DNA from: Daedaleopsis sinensis
Lineage: Eukaryota; Basidiomycota; Agaricomycetes; Polyporales; Polyporaceae
DNA length: 64,000 bases
Assembly (NCBI GenBank): GCA_033807695.1
Contig: CM066304.1
Coordinates: 3,162,001 to 3,226,000 of the forward strand
Direction of reading: 5' to 3'
Part shown: one piece after another, positions 1-11,193 of the stretch
Layout: every line of letters begins with the position of its first letter
Numbering within the stretch: the first letter of the stretch is position 1
Notes under the pieces: model-generated
The model's input: only the letters and a program-made list of their open reading frames with translations
Told to the model about the DNA's origin: nothing
Database searches by the model: none
Position numbers and translations under genes: made by a program

Positions 1-1
1 A

Positions 2-583
2 CTCTTCAGCAACACTACTGTCTTCCATGGCGTGCAGACACTGGAGATCACAGTCACCGAGACCCAAAACGATTATCCATGGGCATTCCAAGAACTCTTC
101 GCAGCCATGCCGAATATCCATGTCCTGTCACTAGGTGGCGACCAAACCCAGGCGTTGACCAACGCGCTTTCAACTCCTCATCACGATGATCAGGGGAACA
201 TCACGCAAAATCCTCTGCCGCTACCGCAACTAGAAGTACTGAAGCTTCGAGATATCCGTCTGATGTCCGTTAACGCGGATAAGCCACCCGAATTCCTGGA
301 CTTGCTCATCGACTGCCTCATAGCACGATGCCACCACGACGTGTCCGTCGCCGAGCTCCACCTCAAGTACTGTAGAAACACATGGCCTGATCATGTAGAT
401 CGATTGAAGGAGGTCGTGGCTGACGTACAGTGGGATGGTATCGAGGAAATGGAGGAGGAAGAAGAGGAAGAAGAGGAAGAAGAGGAGGAGACAGACTTCG
501 ACGAGTATTACTCTGAGATATCATGGGACGGCGGCGGCCTCGACTCGGATTACAACGATGACGGTTTCGGTTTCTGGCTCTGA
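2..583 (+). CDS. C-terminal part of an F-box/LRR-like protein (5'-truncated by window edge)
   Basis: The frame is open from base 2, so the gene enters from the left and no start is present here. The visible ~193 residues contain leucine-rich stretches such as MPNIHVLSLGG and LPQLEVLKLRDIRL, like the degenerate LRR segments of basidiomycete F-box proteins. An almost pure glutamate run (about 16 E) follows, then an acidic, Tyr/Asp/Gly-rich tail ending GFWL. No F-box is visible because it would lie upstream. The family is inferred from LRR style only; it could be another LRR protein. A role as a substrate adaptor of an SCF ubiquitin ligase would follow only if the missing N-terminus carries an F-box. 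Confidence 0.5.
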   Translation, partial: LFSNTTVFHGVQTLEITVTETQNDYPWAFQELFAAMPNIHVLSLGGDQTQALTNALSTPHHDDQGNITQNPLPLPQLEVLKLRDIRLMSVNADKPPEFLDLLIDCLIARCHHDVSVAELHLKYCRNTWPDHVDRLKEVVADVQWDGIEEMEEEEEEEEEEEEETDFDEYYSEISWDGGGLDSDYNDDGFGFWL

Positions 584-1505
584 TACTTGGACACCGGCTT
601 GTATGTTAGTGCTTCTCTTGCGTACATGCCAACATGACTCGCCCTACCGTATAGTTCTCGCTTGTCTCCCAGGCTAGGCAAGCAATCATTGAACAGCTTG
701 GGGAGGACGGTCCTGCCACTGGTGTTTCTCACTGAAGATTCAAGAAACACGGCAATGAATGTGTAAATTGCCCCTTGGCACTCCTCTACTATGGGGCGGT
801 TTCACTCACTAGCTATTGTGGCAGCCGGCCACTATGCACTGTTGGCAGTGTGCAGCCTCCCACGTGTCTCGGAGTCCCCAGCCAGTTAATGATGTAAGTA
901 GTACTAGCGACGTCCATACTATATATCGCATACCATCTCGGCTTGTTCCCGGCCTTCCGACCCCTCTCGCACTCTCTGCTGTCTGGTCAAAAGCACGCTT
1001 AATGATGCGCGCCGGTGCACTTCACTCGACTTGGTTGGCACTGGACTATTATGATAGTGCACACACTCCGGCTCGACACATCATGCATCAAACCTAAGTA
1101 CCCTCCTCCTCAAACATCATCGATTGCTGTACTAGACTGCCAGTAAGTCTCGGAGTTACTTTCGGCACACGCAGTACCGGTACAACTCTGTAACTCGAAG
1201 CTTCACTTGATCGTGACTTTTCAAGGTGTCCCGTACTCATCGTCTAGGCACACACTGTGATTACCGTTGCTCGACTGTAACAATTTTTGCCAGCCTGAGC
1301 AGCCAGGTGAAAATTGCTGCTCCAAGCTCCAAGACTCCAGTCCCGGTGCGAACTGAAAACAACTTATGCTATGGGCGTCGATCACGGAGACAGACGACCG
1401 TTCCGTAACATCTGGCAATATTGGCAATGTCCATTCTATTCGCGTGGGTGCCGCTGCGTGATCAAATACTCAAGCGGCCATACCGTGGAAGCACCTGGTC
1501 AAAGG
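584..1505. other. intergenic, no gene recognised
   Basis: Only short overlapping open frames with no recognisable motif and no consistent intron structure. It probably holds the terminator of the LRR gene and upstream sequence of the glycosyltransferase gene. Confidence 0.5.
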
Positions 1506-1514
1506 GTATATATG
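1506..1514 (+). promoter_or_regulatory. putative TATA box of the GT8 gene
   Basis: GTATATATG lies about 50 bases upstream of the chosen ATG at 1565, a normal distance for a fungal TATA box with a short leader. Confidence 0.4.
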
Positions 1515-1564
1515 CTCGTGAGAGCGACCTTTGTATTGGCAAACGTCCGACACGACCCTCCAAC

Positions 1565-2840
1565 ATGCCCTCCGATATGTCCTCCTATCGTCGGCTTCAC
1601 AGATCGCCGTTCTCGAGCCATTTCCTCATCGATAAAATCCGACGCCCATGGATCTGGTTCCCACTGCTGCTCGGGATCTCCGTTGTACTCCATCTTCAAA
1701 TCTCGCATTATGCCCACACACACAAGTCTTCGCAGGAGTGCCATCGCGAGCCTATCCGCACACCAATAGACAATTTCCAAAATTTGTGAGCATCTTCGCG
1801 GACAAGCATTCACATTTTGTCACTCATCTATTCTTACCCACAAAACGCCGCCCGTTCTTCTCCTTGGATGCACACTTGTGATCTCATCTCGACGCGCTCT
1901 GTGGCGATGATCATCTGGGGACATAAGGAACCAACAACCCATGGTGGATGAGGAGTTCATTCGGCAGGCACGTTTGGTACGTTCGGAAAATGCCATCGTC
2001 ACGAGCATGTACAACGACGCCTTCGCCGTTCCCATCGTCACCCTCGGTCACTCCCTCAACAGGGTGAACAGTACCGCTCGCCGCATCCTCTTCTACATCC
2101 CCGGGCAGGTCTCTGACCGCGCCCTGTGCGTCGCGTCCGCGTCCGGTTTCGAGCCGTACGCAGTCGAGCGCATCGAGCCCCCCAAAGACGGCGGCGTGCA
2201 CGACCACTTCAAGGACCAGTACACCAAGCTCGCGATCTGGCGCTTCAGCGAGCTGGGCCTCAAGGCCGTCGTCTATCTCGACGCGGACACGGTCGTGCTG
2301 CGCAACTTCGACGAGCTCTTCCTCCTCCCGTTCAACTTCGCCGCCGTCCCGGACGTCTACATCGACGACCCGGGCTTCACCGTCGCCTTCAACGCCGGGG
2401 TGCTCTTCGTGCGCCCGTCCTCCGCCGCGTACAACAACCTCGTGCGCCACATCGAGACCGCGAAGTACCCGCACTTCGAGGCGGAGCAGGCGTACCTGAA
2501 CGTCTTCTACGGGCCCGACGCCGTCCGCCTGCCATACGCGTACAACGGGAACATGGCGATCAAGAAGCGCAACCCGGAGCTCTGGGCGGGGATCAAGCAC
2601 GAGCTGCGCCTGGTCCACTTCACGCTCGTCAAGCCGTTCTGGCGGAACACGTACACGGACATGGGCCTGGACGACATGCACCGGAACGCGCAGATGCGCG
2701 CGGAGGAGTGGGGCGCGCTGTGGAAAGATGAGATCCTGGAGTGGGACCACATGTGGAAGGAGACAGAGGACCTGTACCGGCTCGAGTTCGACCGGTGCGG
2801 GACTAAGCAGAGGGACATCAAGGTGTCTGCGTTCCCTTAA
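1565..2840 (+). CDS. GT8 (glycogenin-like) glycosyltransferase, type II membrane protein
   Basis: Two exons, 1565-1785 and 1928-2840, join in phase (intron 142 nt) to give 377 residues. The N-terminus has a short basic cytosolic segment and then one hydrophobic stretch (WIWFPLLLGISVVLHL, about residues 28-43), typical of a Golgi signal anchor. The catalytic domain follows, starting around VRSENAIVTSMYND. The metal/nucleotide-sugar DxD motif is seen in VYLDADTVVLRNFDELF, followed by FNAGVLFVRPS and the EQAYLN segment typical of family GT8. The expected role is sugar transfer from a UDP-sugar in the secretory pathway; donor and acceptor cannot be read from the sequence. The ATG at 1565 was chosen because it follows a TATA box and precedes the anchor. 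An upstream in-frame ATG at 1421 lies before the TATA box. Confidence 0.85.
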
Positions 2841-3936
2841 ATCGAGCTGCTACTCGGCTTGGACTCGGACTCGGACTCGGAATCAGGTGTTGTTGTTTGG
2901 GTATACTCGTGTGTTCGCTGTACTCCACGGGCTCCTCGTGTTACTAATAGGTGTGCATTTTAAAGTATTGCTCGTATTTGCTTCTCAACCTCCATCGCGG
3001 GATCTACTATCTCCTCAACACAAGGGCTGTCACAGGTACGCCCTCGCCACTGTCCCTCTCATTTCTAGCCGATGCTGCGGTAGGTGTCGCAGTTGCTTGG
3101 AAACAATGTCTGACCCAACGTTCACGGACTCGCCGCCAGCCTAGCTGTGGCAAGATTGCCAACCACAATGGCGCCGAAAGCTCATCCGCTTCAAAGCGCG
3201 TCGACGGACGTATCCCTGCACAAATCTACCTTCGTATGGAGAGTCGTTGACTCGGACTACTTTCGCGTGGCTCGTGACAGCGCATGATTATCATCATGAT
3301 GCTCGAACAAGGCGTACTTGCGACTTCCACAGAAACCCCGGGGCTATCCCTCTTTGCCATCATTTCCTTCCACGCCTCTCGCTCTTGAGCTTGAACTCCG
3401 CCATAAAGACCTCCGTCGGCTCTGGGTCTCGAATGTAAACGTAACGCATGTCCATGGCGGATATCTGCAGTGACCCTATGATGTCCGTGGTTACCCCCGG
3501 CGGCTACTTCGGATCAGGAACCAAAACTTATAATAGCCCGGTGGTTATACAAGTCGATCACGAACGCCATATATGTGACTATCTTTGTCACGGTGTAGTA
3601 CTTGAACTGAGCTTCTATTTGCAGCTTTGAACTAGTACTAGAGCTAGCAGAATGACTCGCAGGCCGATCGCGATATGTTGCTTCGGGGGAGACATCAGTC
3701 CTTGCAACGACGTTGGAGTTCATGATATACATATGGCGACGATAAAACCAAGCCACAAGCGGAAGATTGACATACAGCCCATAAACTAAGTGCTAGTAAT
3801 ACAGTACGAATAAACGGGCCCAAGGACAGTGATTCATCATAATCGTACGAAGTCGCGTGCTAGGGAAAGACATGAGTTAGTCACATAAAGGTTTACGTCC
3901 AGTACTACAGCGACTCACCAAAATGATTTTCGTCTC
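2841..3936. other. intergenic, no gene recognised
   Basis: About 1.1 kb between convergent genes. Short open frames on both strands show no domain, signal peptide or consistent splicing. It probably contains the two 3' ends. Confidence 0.5.
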
Positions 3937-4266
3937 CTAAGAAGATTCATTCGGGGACGGTTCCGAATGTGGAGGAACAACATCTCCATTGAAGAAGATG
4001 TTGCGGAGGTTTATCGAGCTCTTCTTGCGGCGCACCCTACGCTGCGCAGAAGTAGGACCCCGCTGGCTCGGATCGACGAAGATGTCGTGAAGACTCTCGC
4101 GGGATGAGCTCTGGCGGGGGAATGGCGTATCGCTGCGCTCGCTGATGTGGTTCGAGTGGAACTGTCCACGTCGCCTGGAGAGGACAGGTGTAGTCGAGGC
4201 AGAGCGAGAGAGGGGCAACGCAGGGTAGGCTGGGACATCCCAAGTGCGCGGTGTTATGGTGGCCAT
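3937..4266 (-). CDS. small hypothetical protein, basic and Ser/Arg/Pro-rich
   Basis: A single exon of 109 residues. It starts MATITPRTWDVPAYPALPL, is rich in Ser, Arg and Pro, and carries a basic patch (QRRVRRKKSS) followed by INLRNIFFNG near the C-terminus. The stop lies at 3937. A minus-strand TATA box at 4378-4385 sits about 115 bases upstream of the ATG, which supports it as a real transcription unit. No known family is recognised. Serine-rich low-complexity sequence suggests a disordered, possibly phosphorylated protein; this is inference. Confidence 0.55.
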   Translation of the reverse strand: MATITPRTWDVPAYPALPLSRSASTTPVLSRRRGQFHSNHISERSDTPFPRQSSSRESLHDIFVDPSQRGPTSAQRRVRRKKSSINLRNIFFNGDVVPPHSEPSPNESS

Positions 4267-4377
4267 GTCGTGTGTGGTGGTGCGATAGATAGGGAGTAGA
4301 AGTATGCCAGATCCCTAGAAGGGGTTCGGACAACGCAAAGGTGAGCAAATGGTCGAGTGCAAGTGGGAGGAAATGGG

Positions 4378-4385
4378 TTTATATA
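4378..4385 (-). promoter_or_regulatory. TATA box for the 109-residue protein
   Basis: TATATAAA on the minus strand, about 115 bases upstream of the ATG at 4266. Confidence 0.45.
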
Positions 4386-5099
4386 CCGCAAAACCGGGGG
4401 ATTCGGAGCGTTCGCAGGGTGATAGGAGGTGCCGTAAGGCTAGCCCGCTGCGTTAATGGGCGGTGGCCGACTGGAAGGCTGGAGCGCGAGGTCGACGTCA
4501 CCGAGAATAGTCCCCGATGTCCAAGCGGATCGAGAACGATAGCCAGGCTCCAGCTAGTCCAGACTCCAGACCAACAAAACCTTCTCCTCACATACCGACG
4601 CCCTTCCTTGCGCGCAACACATATATGGAGCTTCGCACGCATACCCTTGCAGTGGGCAAACGGTCTGCCAGGATCATGATTTGAACACCATCATTCTCCA
4701 TTCTACAGCGACGCGTGGTCCGCCGAGTCTGTAGCAGCAAGTTGATCTGTTTGTGAGCAATCAGCGGATGATACGATGAGAAGGTTCGAGGTAATATTGA
4801 TGTTGGCATAGTCTGGGATTTGCTCCAAAACGAGCTCGGGAATCGCTGGAGCCTGGAGCAAGTTCTCCACAGCGTGACTCTGCTGACACCGTTAGGTACG
4901 CGCAAGTCACATCGTGACCTAACGCGTCCGGGTCACGCTCCGAAGGGATTCGCTGAGTTCAGGTATTCCATTGATACAACCAAACCTGTCGATGATGAGC
5001 AAGTACACCCCAGGCCATGTATTCGTGACACGATTGAGTGTGAACGTATTGAACATCTTGATCAAACACAGACCTGCAGCGAGAATGATCAGCCTCAGT

Positions 5100-5625
5100 C
5101 GTCGACGGTAATGTAAGCACTCAGTCGGATGGCAGGAAACACTCTGGCGTGCAGCTCACTGGCCGACGCCTTCTGGAGACTGGAATGGGCCTCAGCGAGA
5201 CACTGACCTCTCCAGGAACTGCGTCTTCGGAGGCGGGGCGGACTCTGGGGACATGAACTGCGTCGTCGTGGCCGGTGACTCATGCTGTCACTTCTCCGGG
5301 AACTGCGTAGTCGGAGGCGGGACGGACTCGAGTAACACGCGTCGTGTTACGACCAGCGAAGGAGACATCTCCGAGGACCGCGTAGTTGGAGAGACTCCGA
5401 GGGAGGACGGATTCTGAGAACTTGTACTGCGGAGACGGAGACAGAGACAGAGCCGAGGGTCGCATGGTCGGAGGCGGGACGGACAGGCGCAGCTGCGCCT
5501 GTAACTGTAGCGAGTCGCGGGATCAGGAGAGGACAGCGAGGGTATTGGGTCGAATTGTGCGCACCCTGGCCGACGAGCAAGGCAGACAAAACGAACACGA
5601 GCATGGACTTTATCTCGAATAACAT
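5100..5625 (-). repeat. degenerate minisatellite, units of ~70-85 bp, overlapping a signal-peptide-like ORF
   Basis: Four imperfect units, read on the minus strand, each begin with GTCCG(T/C)CC(C/T)(G/C)CCTC. Translated pieces resemble VRPASDYAVPGEV, VRPASDHATLGSV and VRPASEDAVPGEV. The repeat length is not a multiple of three, so the similar peptides fall in different frames. The frame that starts at 5625 begins MLFEIKSMLVFVLSALLVGQGA, which looks like a signal peptide, then enters the repeats. This may be a small secreted repeat protein with undetected introns, a decayed gene, or noncoding repeats. Confidence 0.4.
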
Positions 5626-5945
5626 TGGTTAATCGGCTTGATCAACAAGAGTCAGATTGTTATGGTTGATGCCGATGTGAACGGGGGGAGAACATGACGT
5701 TCGACTCGGTGCTTTTGTCCTTATGTCGATTTCCGGAAGCAACTTGTAATCTGTAACGCAGGTGGATCGTGGTGGAACGTGCGATAGATCATTACGACCT
5801 TAGATAAATGCGTCAAACACTGCCTGTAACGCGACGAAGTTCTACAATTTCACGGAACACAATACCTCTCGTTATACGCTGTCAGGCGCCTATAACATCG
5901 ACATCGACAAGGACAAACCCCATCATTGTGGCCGCATGCCTCGGA
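5626..5945. other. intergenic, nothing recognised
   Basis: No coding potential or clear repeat was seen. It contains the region downstream of the minus-strand P450 gene. Confidence 0.5.
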
Positions 5946-7980
5946 CTACGAATGCGCTAATATAAGTGCTTGTGCTTGTGCAGAACGGGGCTTGATGGTG
6001 CACCGAGCGTCCTCGGGATATCTGTGGAAGGCACAGATGTGAGAGACACAGATATGCGAAAGAGTCATGCGCATGCGTACGTCAACAACCCGTCCGACAT
6101 TTCAGGGACAATCTTGACCGGATGACCATACTCATCCTGTGGAGGGAGAATGTCGAAGACGTGCAGCACGCTCGCGATAGTGATGAACAGCGAAGCCTCT
6201 GCGAAGTACCTGCCAGGACAAATTCTGGACATGGAAAGAGCATCAGCTGCACGGCACACCCCACACGGAGTGCCAGGCGCGTAACGACCCACCTTCTTCC
6301 GAACCCAAATACGAACTGGAGAGGGTCGCGCACGCCCGGATCGATCGCCCCATCCTTGATGAAGCGGTCTGGATAGAACTCATCCGGGTTCGCATAAACG
6401 CGAGGGTCGTGCATACAAGCCCTATACCGCATGCGTCGCTGAGATCGATACTCATCTACAGAGGACCAGTGGCATGGCAGCTTACCATATGTTTGGAAGG
6501 AGCAAGGTACCCTGAGGCATGAAGTAGCCGCCAAACACGTCGTCTGTAGTCAGACGGTGTGGGACTCCCAGCGGAATGACGTTCTGCCATCGCAGAGTCT
6601 CCTTGATGATCGCATTGACGTAGGTGAGCGACGGCTTGTCAGAGAAGTCCGGGAGACGATGTGGACCGACGACGGCGTCGAGCTCCGCTTGGGCTTTCCT
6701 CGCGACGTCGGGATGAAGGGATATCGCTAAAAAGAAGGATTGAACCGTGGAGAACGTCTGCGAGATATCATTACGACTGTGACTTGCGGGAGGATAGAAG
6801 CTGAGGGTCTACTGACTGTATCAGACCCGCCTTCAATTGCGACGGCCCCCACATTCTTGAGCACATCTTCTCTTTGTTCTAGTGCTAGCCTGTCGAGTCC
6901 CAGTCCATCGAGTGACATCAAAGCTTTCCCGACGACACAATCCGTATGTTTCCCTTTGATCTGTCGTAAAGGGAGCGGATTGGGACGAGGCTATTCCCAA
7001 AGACAACGACGCGACCTACAATATTCTCCTTGACATACGCGAAGGGGACGTTCTTCAGCTCTTCTCCGGAAGCTCTCCATTGCGCGAACTTCTTCTGGAA
7101 TCCAGCACCAGGGAACCATGCAGGCAGGTTCTTGAGGAAAGGGAAGAAGTCGATCACGATGTACTTCCCCGTCGCGAGCGCTTGAGCTGCACCTTCGAGT
7201 GCCGCGTGTATGAGCGTGATATAATGGTCGTCCTCGTCTGCGGGTGTGATGTCATACAAGAGCTTCAGCGCTGTGGCAGCGAATGTGCTGTGAACGGAGC
7301 TTCAGCGATTCGTATACATAGAGTGACCTAAATGTACGAACAAACGAATGTGATCCTTCAAACGTGACGGATCGTTCAGAAGCCGGACGAGGAATGTACG
7401 GGAAGTCGACAGTTGTATGGAGCGATAGTTTTGAACGGCACTCGAGGAGAAGTACTGCCAAAATGCTCGTCTATGCTGCCTCCACCGCTCGCCGTAGGGA
7501 TAGAAGCCGAAATTGAGATCTTGGCCCACGCTGTGAACACGTTATAAACGAGAGTGTACACACTGATGGCCGGGGTGGATTGCATACAGCTCTACTAGGG
7601 GAGATTGCAATTTGTCTGCAGTGATAGCCGATTTCTTTGAAAGATATTCGATAGCGAGTTCGGCATTTCCGAGTACGACCAAACGTCGGCCTAAAACATT
7701 GAGCTGAAATATGTCACCTTCGAACGCATGTCAGACCGGGTAGTACAAACAGGGGAGCTCGCTCACCATATCGCATGCACAAGTCCCGGAACCCTATCCA
7801 CGACTTGTATCGCGGTATGTCTAACACGTTGCCGAGGACAGGTAGCGGTCTGGGGCCCGGAGGTAACGGACGGCCGCAAGTGCGCGCATTCCAGTTTGTG
7901 ATTGAGCGCAAATAGCCATAGATCGCGGCCGCTACCGATAGTACGAGGACGGCAGGGATGAAGCGAGTGAGGTCCTCCAT
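5946..7980 (-). CDS. cytochrome P450 monooxygenase
   Basis: Multi-exon gene on the minus strand with introns of 50-70 nt. It starts MEDLTRFIPAVLVLSVAAAIYG, a membrane anchor, followed by the proline-rich hinge PLPPGPRPLPVLGN. Helix C shows WRQHRR. Helix I shows EGGSDT. The ExxR motif is KETLRW. PDEFYPDRF follows, and the heme loop FGFGRRICPGRYF forms when the intron between FGFGRR and ICPG is removed, giving the Cys ligand. The last short exon restores the usual ending DGLLTYPEDARCTIKPRS; without that splice the frame stops early at 6065. It should be an ER-bound, NADPH-P450-reductase-dependent hydroxylase of fungal secondary or xenobiotic metabolism. Subfamily and substrate cannot be assigned. 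Open frame continues upstream of 7980, but the anchor fixes this ATG. Confidence 0.9.
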
Positions 7981-9738
7981 GGTCGTTCGCGCGTGGACGA
8001 GCGATTGCGGGCCGTTCTTAAGTAGCATGGACCAGCCGTGGACCGATTCGAAAACGAAGGTGCCGATCATGCGCAACGTGGGGGCACAGCGTGGCTGCGG
8101 CAAGACGGGCGTGCAGGTGGTCCGAAAGCAAGAGGCCGCTGCGTGCTGTAAACTGGGGGTGAGCACCTGCGCCGCGGACGTTCGGTTTCCGAGATGCGTC
8201 CAGTGACGATATCGCACTAATTGTGGATGTCAACCGTGTGCGTTCTGCATGAGAATCGCGGTCTGGCCCCGGCAGGACGGCTAAGCGTCCCATAATGGTG
8301 GTAATGCCGTTCGCCGAATGGAAGCCTGCAGCGCAACCGTGTATGAGAAACGAAGGAGAAGCCATGCTCGTTTAAGGGCCAGACTAAGGGAATCGATGTT
8401 CTACAGGCGTTCGCCACGATGGACTGGGCAGGGGAGATTAGGTACATATCGCGAGCAGCAGTGACGCTTGTCCGCAGTACGCCAGTCATGCCAGTACTGA
8501 AGCGTTTACGCGGTCATGCGTTTTCGGAACTTGGTAAAGTAGGCATGCTACAGAACGAAGCTTGGGCCGGAAGAGTCAAGACTTGCACTATACATGTGGT
8601 AGAGTCGTCTCTGCACATGACCATCATGATCAGCGACGATGCCACGTCCATGATGTATGGAAGCCATACCTTCTGAGTCTGGGTTTTCAGAACTTCGGGG
8701 TTCTCTAAGCTCTGGAATGAGCACGTGTCAACGCACTGTGCACTAGAAAGAAAGAGAGAAGTAACGAATAGCGGAAGTGGGAGTAACGAATGGCAGAAGT
8801 GGGCGCGACGAGCGGTTAGGGCGCCGTCCGTGCGATGACGTGCATCGTTTATACTCGCAGCTCTTGCACTACATGCTTTGTAGGCCGTGCCCTTCTTCGT
8901 GGTATAGGTCCGGCAACACCGGGTTAATAGCTGGCTGCTTGCAATAAGGGGATGCGCGTGATGTCCCATGATGATCGAGCTGTCTCACAAAATTGAACAT
9001 TGTCGGCGCGGCGAAGAATCGAGGAAGCTCATACCTGGCTGTCGCGATCAAGATATAACATATATAGAGTTGTGCGTGGGAGCGATTATTGAATCCGAAC
9101 GGGCTTCCGAGGTGACTTCAGCAAGTAGATGCTAGGAGATAAATCGTTGAACTTGCGTACGTACCACTGCACCCACCAGCCTAGAAGCACGGTTGTCAGA
9201 ACGCACAGTATGACTCGAAAGTGACGGCGCGAGCGGTCTGCAGGTGCGTGGTCTTCCATAGTTCGTCAAACCGCGTTTGAATGGACCGTGGAAGCATGCA
9301 CACAGTACTTGCCCTTGGTACCGACTGCGGCGACATCTCACTGCCAACATACCATATCTTCAACGCTGACGGTAAGATGTGCAAGTTAATCTTCGGTAGC
9401 ACAAGACTATCCATCGTTTGGGAGTTGCACGATACAACATACCTGTGTAGCACCTGAGTATTTCCGTGAGGTGCAAGCCTTGCATCATAGGTCTGCAGAG
9501 GACGCAGTGCCGGGCCTACTGGTACGTTCCGATCCTGCCCGCCGGGACTCAGTCCTCTCTAGTCGGAGTTATCGATCTTTGGAACCATCAAATAAGGCTA
9601 GTTGCGCCCTAAGACTTTGCTGGACGTTGCTGGGACATAGCATGAGCGGTGGAACCACGGAGTCAAGCGATAGTATCAGTTTCATTCGGGGAGGAGACAA
9701 GCTGCAAATACTGGCGTGACTGTCCAAGTCAGTGACGA
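7981..9738. other. intergenic, no gene recognised
   Basis: About 1.75 kb. A 22-bp direct repeat occurs twice in tandem around 8761-8806 (GTAACGAAT(A/G)GC(G/A)GAAGTGGG). Open frames here show no domain or splice pattern I trust. Confidence 0.45.
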
Positions 9739-9768
9739 ACGCGTGAGTAACGCTGTGACCTGACGCGT
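9739..9768 (+). promoter_or_regulatory. pair of ACGCGT (MCB-like) boxes
   Basis: ACGCGT occurs at 9739-9744 and 9763-9768, about 150-175 bases upstream of the start at 9916. ACGCGT is the MluI cell-cycle box bound by MBF in yeasts. Function here is inferred. Confidence 0.3.
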
Positions 9769-9915
9769 CCGGGAAAAGTCACGCTAACGAGTCTCCTTTC
9801 TCTCCCCATTCCCGTCGCGCTCAGAGCCTCTGTAGCCTTCGCTCTCACCCTCTCTACAAACAGTTGCACGTTCCTTGTTCTATACCGCCCAATTCAAGTC
9901 TGTCCGAATTCCATC

Positions 9916-10602
9916 ATGGCCAGCGTCCACGGCACCCACGCCCGCGTCCACGCCCACACGCCCCTCGTTCCGAGACCACTCCCAAACGGGCTACAGCTGA
10001 AGTCTCGCGCTCCGACCGCTGCCCCGGCCACAGTCCCGATAGCCAAGACGTCGACAGTCGAGCTCCAGTCGTGCACGCAGTGCCGCCGGCCGTTCGTGGC
10101 GCGCCTGTTCAAGACGTGCGACGGTTGCCGCCGGAAGAGCCGCGACAAGAGGCAGATCAAGAAGCAGCGCGAGCAAGCGCAGCGGAAAGTGCTGCTCGCG
10201 CAGGCCCGCGCCCGAATCGCCGGCGCTAGCACGCGCAGGACCGAGGACGACTTCTGGTCGGAGGCGGTAGGGGATTCGGACATGGACGTCGAGATGGAGG
10301 AGCCCCAGCTGCAGCACGCCGCTGCGACGTCTAAGAAGAGGAAGGCGCCGTCGAACGGCCGCCCGGAGCGGGAGTACCAGACGGAGCAGGCTCTCCTGGA
10401 CGCGCTCCGCAGCGAGATGCGGGGGGCCAAACCGCCGTCGTGCGCCAACTTCGCGGGGTCGTTCACCGTCATCATGGACCCGGACGTCCCTGCGTACGAA
10501 CGCGCGAAGAAGGTCGTCGCCGCGCTCAAAGCGATACCGCAGGCTAAGCTCGGGTGTGTGCTCTCTATACGTGCGGATGTGCGCGAAGTTCTTCGCCACT
10601 GA
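9916..10602 (+). CDS. hypothetical protein with CxxC pairs; may continue to 10995
   Basis: The open frame of 228 residues starts MASVHGTHARVHAHTPL. It has a short zinc-ribbon-like stretch (CTQCRRPF...KTCDGCRRKSRDKRQ, about residues 52-76) and then a basic helix rich in Lys, Gln and Arg. A nuclear-signal-like KKRKAP, an acidic linker and a conserved-looking C-terminal segment (FTVIMDPDVPAYERAKKVVAALKAIP) follow. The frame stops with TGA at 10600. A second open stretch in the same frame continues to 10995 (ending VEHPGRDVSRDFQW), so an intron spanning the stop is possible, but I could not fix its ends. It is probably nuclear. No family is recognised, though the paired CxxC suggests zinc binding. 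Confidence 0.55.
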   Translation: MASVHGTHARVHAHTPLVPRPLPNGLQLKSRAPTAAPATVPIAKTSTVELQSCTQCRRPFVARLFKTCDGCRRKSRDKRQIKKQREQAQRKVLLAQARARIAGASTRRTEDDFWSEAVGDSDMDVEMEEPQLQHAAATSKKRKAPSNGRPEREYQTEQALLDALRSEMRGAKPPSCANFAGSFTVIMDPDVPAYERAKKVVAALKAIPQAKLGCVLSIRADVREVLRH

Positions 10603-11193
10603 CTGTCAATGCCATCCGCATATAGTGTACGAATCCTGCAGGAGAACAAGCCTTCGTGCGGAGGACATGCACGGATATACCGTTGCTGCTGCAGTCCGCC
10701 CCCACCGACGCCTGCAGTTGTGGCCGGAGCAGCAACTTCCCAGTCGCCGTCTTCCCAAGCTCAGGTATCGTCCTCTGGTGCCACACTCAAGCGCACACAG
10801 AGTGGCACGCTTCAGCCGTTCTTGAAGCCAAAGCCGAGACCTGTGGCGAAGAATTCGGGATGTGGCGGGACGATTACCATCTATGCGGTGGATGACTTTT
10901 CGCACCCGCTGGCTAGGATGGGAATGAAGGGCCAGAGGGTCATCGTCCAGGTGGAACACCCGGGAAGGGATGTCAGCCGTGATTTTCAGTGGTAACCATA
11001 GACGGGGTCGACACAATTAGATGCTTGATAATTGCTAACTTCTTGCTAGTGCCCAGCGTAGTTCCCGTATAATCGTATCCTACCTTGTCCCAACACAATT
11101 ATGTCGTCTCCTTTGTATGCTGCGAATATAGGAGGAACAGGATGTAAAATGCAGACGGCATCAAAAGGGTCGTAAATTACACGCATCCAGAAT

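Noticed and set aside
1911..2750. 279-codon minus-strand frame
   Set aside because: Shadow of the GT8 gene; Val/Arg/Asp-rich composition from codon bias.
8514..9453. Minus-strand frames of 151 and 85 codons
   Set aside because: No domain, no signal peptide with a sensible continuation, and no consistent introns.
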